A stretch of 64,000 nucleotides of DNA from Podocnemis expansa (taxonomy: Eukaryota; Chordata; Testudines; Podocnemididae). The position numbers and the translations under genes are program-made. The notes under the pieces were generated by a model. It worked only from the letters and a program-made list of their open reading frames with translations. It was not told the DNA's origin and did no database searches. The stretch covers positions 4,517,858 through 4,581,857 of the forward strand of contig ML681964.1 in NCBI GenBank assembly GCA_007922195.1, written 5' to 3'. Below, one piece after another: positions 57,404-64,000 of the stretch (positions are counted from its first letter, which is position 1; each line of letters opens with the position of its first letter).

Positions 57404-59800
57404 CTTTTCCCTGGGAGACATTAGGTGTTTCTGCTAGTTTTAAATACCATTTTCCTGCCCTATACCACACTTTCCAAAGACTGAAATTTCTTGAGCACTT
57501 AAGATTTCTTAAATGAAGCATGGGGTTTTTAGCCATGCATTGACTTTAATGGCCAAAGCCCCCATGTGGAATATTGCAAATTTGGGACTTAGTACCTACA
57601 ACAAACTGGTGCCTTTGTTATTTTTTAAAAGATACTTAATTTGGAAACATGGTGGTTGCACAAATATAATTGCTACTTTTTATTATATTTTACTTATTTT
57701 TTATTGAGTATGTTCCACGCTGAGAAAAAATAATTAACCTATTAATTATGCATTGTGTTTGAAGGAGTTATTCATCTGATGTGAAATTCATGAAAATATC
57801 TCAGGCACTTACACTGATACTGAACAACTCAGAGTTTTATTAATGCAAATAAGATTATGATGACTGATACACAGTTATGAATTCTAATTGTGTACTGGAA
57901 ACCTTGAGAAGTTAACTCACTCTGGAAACACTAACTCTGAAGGCATTTTTTTTTTTTTTTTGTAGTTAGGTAATTGCCATACTTAATTGGGAGTCTGGCC
58001 AGGAGCCCAGAGGGTGACCAAACACATTTAGGGGCTGACTTTCCAGCAACAGGGTGTGATCCTACTCCCTGTGGTAGGAGAAGGAGATTAAGGGGGAAGA
58101 ATAAGATCTGCCAAAACAGCCTTATTGGAAGGAAGTGGAGTCCCAATTTGCACAATTCCTTTCAGATTCTGTACCTTTCCTTTGTGGATCTGTAAACACT
58201 TTACAAACAGACAAACTTTTATTATTCCTCATTCATAGATGATATTGATGCACAAAGGGGTAAAATTGCTTGCCCAGAATATTATGATAGGACTATTCTC
58301 TAGAAGGCTAATGACTTAAATGCAAAGATCTGAAGGTGAAAGGCATTGGAAATGTGTGGTTACAATGTTAATTGGTTGACAAATCAATATAGTCAACAAG
58401 GAGCACAAGTGTCAGGTGTTTGGGGTAAGAGAAAAGGACTCAGCAATATGAAGGTGAAACTTCAGGGTCGCTTCTTTAGGGTCAATGGTGCTAAATTGAG
58501 ACCCTTATCCACTAAAGCACTTAAGCTGGTGTTAAGTTAAATTAAGTTAAATTAAGCATGGATTTAAATGCTTTGGTGGATTGGGGCTTAGCTGCTTTAC
58601 TTTAGGTATTCCAGACAGCAAGCAGAGAATAAAGAAATTACATTTCATATTAGTACTGTTATAACTAGAAAGAAATCTCTGTTGATTATGTGCAAGCCTC
58701 ATCTTTTCAAATGCTTATAAATTGATCAGATTGGGCCAAATTTTACTAGAGCTGGCAAAAGGCACCTTCTTCACACAAATGCTACCCCTTTGTTGAATTT
58801 CAAATTTATTTTCCATGCAGTAGGAGTATTAGAGCTGGTCAAGCAAAAGGTTGTCAGAATTTTTTTTAACATGATCAAAAGAAGGTATTGCTCAGAAAGG
58901 ACTGAATGATTTTGGCTGAAATTAAAGTAAATATATAAATAAGAGAAATCAGCCTGAAGCAGGTTCCCGACAGAAAATTTCAGCTCAGATTTTTTTGGAA
59001 AAAATATAAGCTACTGAAAACTGTTTAGAATGGAGGGTATCAAGCAACCTTAATAATAGCTCATCTAAAATAATGTCCTTTCAGAACTTTAACGCATGCT
59101 GGTTTGAATGTTCACGTATGTCACATGCATTCCTCTAGATCTTTTTAGCCCTCTTGTCAATGGAACTCACGGGTGTGAGAGGGACCATATCTGAAGGAAA
59201 TTTTTAAAACCTGAAGGAAGTAAAGTACACACACATCCCACAGATTTTGGATCACACGGCTAGGGAGCACTGGAATCCTTTCCGTGAAGATAGTAGTCTG
59301 GGTGCCCAAATGGAAAACCAAAACCTAAGTTTGAAATTTGCAGTAACCCCCCAGAAAAAGTTCAAGATATTTAAATGAAGGGATTCACCTCCAAGAATAA
59401 TGTTTGGGAGGAAGGGAGTATTATGCAGTCGTAAATTTGAGAATTATGGATGCTTTTAAAATCATGCCTAATTGCCATAACAAGTTTCTTGAAAAAGTCA
59501 AAGTAATGACTTTCATTTAACATGTGTATAATTTTATATCCTATATTAATTCTATATTTATTTCATTATGGCAAATTCACTTTCAATATGTTCTCTGCTT
59601 GTCTTTTTGTGTGTTTGTGTAATTTATGATCTGCTTACACAATGTAATTTCTGAAAAAATAAGCTTATCTCAACATCATGTTTTACAGTTATAAAACAGA
59701 CAAAACCTATTGTCATTTTAGCTAGATATAATTTTATAAGGCAAATACTATATTAATGAAAATATTCTAATTGCTTTTATCTGGTATGCTGATGTTGAGG
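57404..59800. other. AT-rich non-coding DNA with a MIR-like relic
   Basis: At 58205-58280 'gatgatattgatgcacaaaggggtaaaattgcttgcccagaa' resembles the MIR/core-SINE 3' half. 57944-57961 is a T-run. Nothing else was recognised. Confidence 0.45.
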
Positions 59801-59859
59801 CTTGCCAGCAAGTCGTGAACCTTGATCTGCAGTGGAACATTTTTAAGATGCTGCCCAAC

Positions 59860-61440
59860 CAAGCTATTTGAGGTTGAGTTTGAAAAAGTAAATGCTCAGC
59901 AAGTATCAGCAGGGACAGTTTTTAATGTGATAATTTCATTACCCATACCTATAGTAACATTTATTGGTACTGTCCAAGGCTGCAAGCATCACCTACTGAA
60001 TAAAGAATAGATTTCACTGTAATGAAGAATGTCAGCAAGATGTCAAGGACACTTGGCCAAAGTGAAGCATCTTGACATTTGATGAGGCTATCTATTGTAG
60101 GGTCGAAGAGATTCAGTGGAGATGCCCAGATGAATTTCACAAAGCAATCCTGAGAACAGGTGGTTTCAATTTAGATCAGATATTTCTGGAAAGAAGCATG
60201 AAAAAACTGGTCCGGAAGACATCTTCATAGAATTGCAGGTGTATGGTAGCAACACTGCAAGCAATCTACTTAAAGGAAAGTCATAGAACTGTGGGTCCAC
60301 AAGCTTGTAGTGGAATCTCTGTCCAGGTTGCATTGGCAGGCATTTTGCAAATGGTTATAAGACAATAAGGTTGACTGTAATGTAGACCTCACCAATACCA
60401 AGCTCCAAGAATGTCCAAATGCAGTATCAAACAATGATGCAACAAATCTAACAGTAAGACTTTCCCAGGTTAGAGATGCCCTCAAGCGTGTACATGATGC
60501 GTCACACAGATTCCACAATTTTGGAACAGCACTATCACAAACCTTTCTATTCCATTAAAACAATTAACCTTTTAATGTGTTTCATTACAGCAGAACATGA
60601 AAGCACCTGGAACCTGCATCTTGTGACAGTTGCAGAGATGCTACCACTATTTTTTGCCTTTGACTACACCATCTATGCCTGTTGTGTATCTCTGTACATC
60701 ATTGATATGATGTTTCTGCTGGATTTTGAACCTGTATTTTGTGAAAAGTTGGTGCAAGAAAATCATGCTGTGCATTGATCCAGAAATAAATTCAGCAAAG
60801 TCTGGACAGACATGGCCCTTGAACAAACAGTACATTGTGATAATAAAATAAAAAGGAGTATACTGGGTTTCACTTTGAAACCAGGAGCCTTGACTAGATG
60901 GTTCATCATTGCTTATGAGTGCTCAGGTATCTCAGCTTCCATGAAGGTCATGTGTGCTATGGTAAATTCAGATATTTCACAGGGAAAATAGAAGGAGGCT
61001 TTACCAAATTATATGTAATATTATGAAGGAAATTTAAATAAGGTTCTTCACATCATCACTGACTCCATGACAAACCCATTCAATTTGAACAGTGATTTGG
61101 TAACAACTGGTATTGTTGCACCTGCAGCGTTTACTACCAAGCTTGTTACTGAGAATGATACGGGAATCAAAACAATGAAACAGTTTGTTGAAGATAGATT
61201 AAATGCCAATGCCACTGGATTCTTTGAACCCCTGAACAATTTCAACATCATGACATTTGCAACTCTAAGCAAAATGATCAAATCAAAAGTTAGCACTGAT
61301 AAGACAGTGACTATCAATGCAGACAGGACGTTGTTTAGTTGTCTTGTAGTAGCTGCACAGACAAGAGATTGATCTGAAGGAAGTTTTCACACCTGAGTTT
61401 TCCACGGTTCTATATGCTCTAGCACATTTTGATGATACAT
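59860..61440 (+). pseudogene. relic of an uncharacterised multi-copy gene family
   Basis: One ordered set of protein blocks is spread over three frames on the plus strand. At 60069-60230 (53 open codons): ILTFDEAIYCRVEEIQWR and PDEFHKAILRTGGFNL. Near 60240-60350: YGSNTASNLLKGKS and HKLVVESLSRLHWQAFCKWL. Near 60596-60780: AEHESTWNLHLVTVAEMLPL, FFAFDYTIYACC. Then DMALEQTVHCDNKIKRSILG, FTLKPGALTRWFI. At 61067-61372 (101 codons): DLVTTGIVAPAAF, FVEDRLNANATGFFEPL, TLFSCLVVAAQTRD, followed by DLKEVF. From memory this resembles large uncharacterised proteins that recur many times in fish and invertebrate genomes, in which a further C-terminal nuclease-like region follows; that part is absent. The biochemical role is unknown to me. 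Stops and frameshifts exclude function. Confidence 0.55.
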
Positions 61441-62837
61441 GTTTTAGGGTATAATCCAGACCTGTGAGGCATTATCATCACTTGCCTTGTAACTTCTGAG
61501 TGCTTCAGATGCATTCCATCTTGTCTGGGATGCTCACAATCAGCAACAAGCATGCATTCTTTGTCTGTGTGCTGTTCAACACTGATCTTATGCTTTGACA
61601 CCAGCAGTTTGCCTCCTGCAGCAATACAGGCAATTCTGAGTTGCCGCCAGCTTTGGTTACAGCTGGTAAGATGACCATGACGCCCTACAGTCCTGAATTT
61701 TCCTAAAACAGAGTGCTCTGCAGTATTCAAGTCTCTCATGGCCAATTCAGAGGAATAATAATGTTTTGCTTGCTCCTCTGGAGAGACAGAATACAAAGCT
61801 TATCACTTTAGTTGGAGTTAACATTTACTTCAATTCAAACACAACAATGGATAGATTTAGATTAAAAGTAGAACAAGTTTATTTAAGTAAAAAATATAGG
61901 TTTTAAATGAGATTGAAAGTTGGGTATAAAGATTGAAATGGAAACAAACAAATGAGAGTGAAAAACACTTTCTAATCCTAAGACTTCAGCAGGTTATGAT
62001 CTAGGGAAAAGGTAAGATCACCTCGCACTTCTTCCAGCACAATGACTGACCTCTCCTCTGGTTAGGAATGATTCTCAAAGACAAAATTATTTGGTTTTTT
62101 TGTCTCTTAAGTAGAAAGATAACTTTTCTCCCTTCTTTGCCCTCTTATAGTCTAGTGAAGTGTTGAAATAGATTCTTCTGAAACAAATAAAGTTCATTCA
62201 AACTATGAGGAAGGAGACAGGGAGTATGGTGATAAAGTTCGTTCCATGCTGATTTCTTCCTTGCTGATGCTTATTATAAAGCAAATTGATCTCTTTCTCT
62301 CCCCTCTGGTGTAAATTAATGGCCACTTGGTAAGTGGTTGCCAACTGCCTCTGATGACATCTGGCTGGAGGCATCGACTTATCCTTTGTCCAGGAGAAGC
62401 CCATTTATCCTTTTTTCCAGATTTGTCTGGTAACCATTTTAGTTCCACATTTTCTTTCCCTATAAAGGTTGCAATGCCCAATGTGATGTTGTAGAGCTCA
62501 AGGATGCTGGTTTTTTGGAGCCAGATCTTGCCATTTAATTCCCAGTATCCACCATACATGTTATAAGTGGAATTGGGCCAATCATTTCGTGTGGTGTCAA
62601 TGAGTTATTCATGTGTTACAGCCATAGGAGAATGTGGGTGATGACAATGCCATAAATATCACTTTTTGTTTGCAGTATGACTGCTGGTTTGTTTAAGACA
62701 CAAATGATGAAGCTTTCCAAAGACATTGCTGGCTGCACCAAAACACTCTAATGTTTTGACATGACACAGGCAAGGTAACAAAATCTGTGAGTGACCCTGA
62801 GTGGTACCCCATTCATGGACACAACTAGAGCCATAAC
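61441..62837. other. non-coding DNA
   Basis: Frames of 118-125 codons on the minus strand (61419-61796, 62203-62559) show no motif I recognise. Nothing else was identified. Confidence 0.4.
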
Positions 62838-62881
62838 TTGTGTTAGTCTTTAAGTGTCACAGTACTCCTTGTTTGTTTCCT
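62838..62881 (+). repeat. Penelope-type family A tail fragment
   Basis: 'tgttagtctttaagtgtcac' and 'agtactccttgtttgtttcc' match the distal end of the family A units; no ribozyme-like core precedes them. Confidence 0.6.
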
Positions 62882-63119
62882 TTAGGTTGATTGTTAAGCC
62901 AAAATGTTTTGCTGCATGTGCAAAATAATCAGTGTGTAACTTAATGTCCCCAAGGTTATGGGTTAAAAAAAGTGCAATAAAGCACAATCATCACTGAATG
63001 AAAATTTGCAGATAACTGTCTTCTTAACTTTTGTCTTCATGTTCAGGCAAGGCAGAGGCAGGACTTTCATACACATGGTAATGAATATAAATACCACACT
63101 CATTAGTAGGCAAATCGCT
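62882..63119. other. non-coding DNA
   Basis: Nothing was recognised. Confidence 0.5.
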
Positions 63120-63230
63120 ACAGAATTGCAAAGTCTGCAAACATCTGATCAAGTGGGATTGTGCCCATGGAAGTTTATGCAACAAATAAATTTGTTTGTC
63201 TTTGAAGTGCCACAGGACTCCTTTTTTGAT
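63120..63230 (+). repeat. Penelope-type repeat, family A, decayed
   Basis: The order is CTGATCA, AGTGGG, loop, CCCAT, GGAA (63143-63172), then 'gtttatgcaacaaataaatt', 'tgtttgtctttgaagtgcc' and 'acaggactcctttttt'. Both hammerhead-like core blocks carry a substitution. Confidence 0.6.
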
Positions 63231-63299
63231 CTGTAAACATGATGCTCAATTATTTTATAGCAAGAACACAGTGTTGTTTTACTTCATTGATTAAAAAGA

Positions 63300-63860
63300 A
63301 GGAAGCTAAAAATGCAGGCTATGAGCCTGCATGTCTTCATCAAAAGATTTAATAATGCTGACAAACTTTTTGGGGCAACTGAACGTGTGGAGGGATGTTC
63401 ACAGGCCATTTCAATTTACAGAGCCAAAGGCCTTACTAAGATTGACAAAAGCTACATCTAGGCTTTGGTTTGGCTCATTGACATTTCTCCTGAATTTGCT
63501 GTTGTGCAAAGATCATGTCTGAAGTACCATTCCTAAGACAGAAGCCTAGTATTTCAGGCAGTATCTGCAAGTTGATTGGTTAGCCTGTTTAACATGACTC
63601 AGGCAAGTATCTTTCCTGTTGCAGCAAGGAACAAGGGTGCCACAATGGTTAGTGCTACACTAGGAGTGCGATTACCTTTCCAAATCTAAAGGCAAGTAAT
63701 GTTGGCTTCTTTAAGTTCCTCCTGGTCCCAAAGCCTGAAGTAGAAGCCAGTGAGCTTCCTGATCATGGCTCCAACATCTGAAGATCTCTGGAGGAATACC
63801 ACCAAGACCTGCTGTTTTGCCATTTGCTCAACAGTTTTCTATACTTCTGATATGTTCAGC
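63300..63860 (-). pseudogene. third LINE reverse transcriptase relic
   Basis: On the minus strand and in shifting frames: AEHIRSIENC, NGKTAGLGGIPPEIFRCW (near 63800), ASVLGMVLQT, and, near 63300-63440, LSKAF-like motif A text followed by CPKKFVSIIKSFDEDMQA. This is the order of a non-LTR RT fingers and palm. It is on the opposite strand to the 53-55.5 kb LINE and reads as a different clade. Heavily broken. Confidence 0.5.
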
Positions 63861-63879
63861 AAAATTGAGAGTTGGTCCT

Positions 63880-64000
63880 TGTAAGGAGGCCACAAGATGG
63901 CTGCCTCCGCAGGAGCCAAGATGGCTGCCTCCACAAACCTGCCAATCAAGCAGAGGGGAAGAGGTGGGGCAGGAAGTATAAAAGGAAGGCAGAGGCACTC
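63880..64000 (+). mobile_element. start of an LTR-like unit, cut by the window end
   Basis: A 24-bp tandem repeat ('aagatggctgcctccgcagg' and 'aagatggctgcctccacaaa') is followed by 'ggggaagaggtggggcagga' and TATAAAAG at 63977-63984. This resembles the promoter part of a turtle gypsy-type LTR, from memory. The downstream part lies outside the window. Confidence 0.4.
63977..63984 (+). promoter_or_regulatory. TATA box of the LTR-like unit
   Basis: TATAAAAG in a purine-rich context close to the window end. Function is inferred from sequence only. Confidence 0.4.

Noticed and set aside
60596..60778. Membrane protein exon (hydrophobic LPLFFAFDYTIYACC stretch)
   Set aside because: The stretch fits into the ordered blocks of the 59.9-61.4 kb relic in the same strand order.

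Overview
This window looks like repeat-dense, gene-poor nuclear DNA from a draft sauropsid assembly. A turtle is the most likely source. The basis is the repeat mix: CR1 LINEs of several ages, old core-SINE relics, hAT and 'GGCTATGTCTACAC'-ended MITEs, Penelope-type repeats with hammerhead-like cores, and a Tx1-clade LINE. There is one assembly gap of exactly 400 N (50125-50524). I found no convincing host protein-coding exon, tRNA gene, rRNA or CRISPR array. Every protein-like signal I can support belongs to a mobile element.

Layout. From 1 to 9.4 kb the DNA is AT-rich and holds small relics: a Penelope-like family B inverted pair (2.7 kb), two MIR-like SINE relics, a hAT MITE with a perfect target duplication (7.4 kb) and a family A head-to-head pair (7.8 kb). 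From 9.7 to 16.3 kb lies a decayed GC-richer element bounded by inverted terminal repeats, possibly DIRS-like, with an 83-bp tandem array near its left end. From 17 to 31 kb are CR1 copies (18.1 and 25.7 kb), five hAT MITEs, an LTR-like block (27.6 kb), a MITE with a hAT inside it (28.4-29.7 kb) and a 1,080-bp hairpin-rich foldback element (29.7-30.8 kb).

The centrepiece is a Tx1-like LINE on the minus strand (about 32.1-40.1 kb). Its ORF1 is open (946 aa from the preferred start, CCHC knuckle). Its ORF2 carries apurinic endonuclease, reverse transcriptase (YADD) and a C-terminal CCHC, and is broken by two stops and one frameshift. Beside it is GC-rich DNA with a TATA-like site and a 97-codon acidic open frame (40.2-41.3 kb).

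From 42 to 64 kb follow a 760-bp hAT element, more Penelope-type inverted repeats (45.3-45.9 kb), an older CR1 carrying a nested hAT (46.3-48.5 kb), a second foldback element whose centre is the assembly gap (49.8-51.1 kb), a degenerate LINE split by a MITE (53.0-55.5 kb), a Helitron helicase tail (56.9-57.2 kb), a decayed gene of an uncharacterised multi-copy family (59.8-61.4 kb), another LINE RT relic (63.3-63.9 kb), and the start of an LTR-like unit running off the end.

Nothing here forms an operon-like system. The most unusual signals are paired inverted hammerhead-like motifs, MITE-like elements built as strings of hairpins, and the relic at 59.8-61.4 kb. Family assignments come from memory of motifs; no database search was run.
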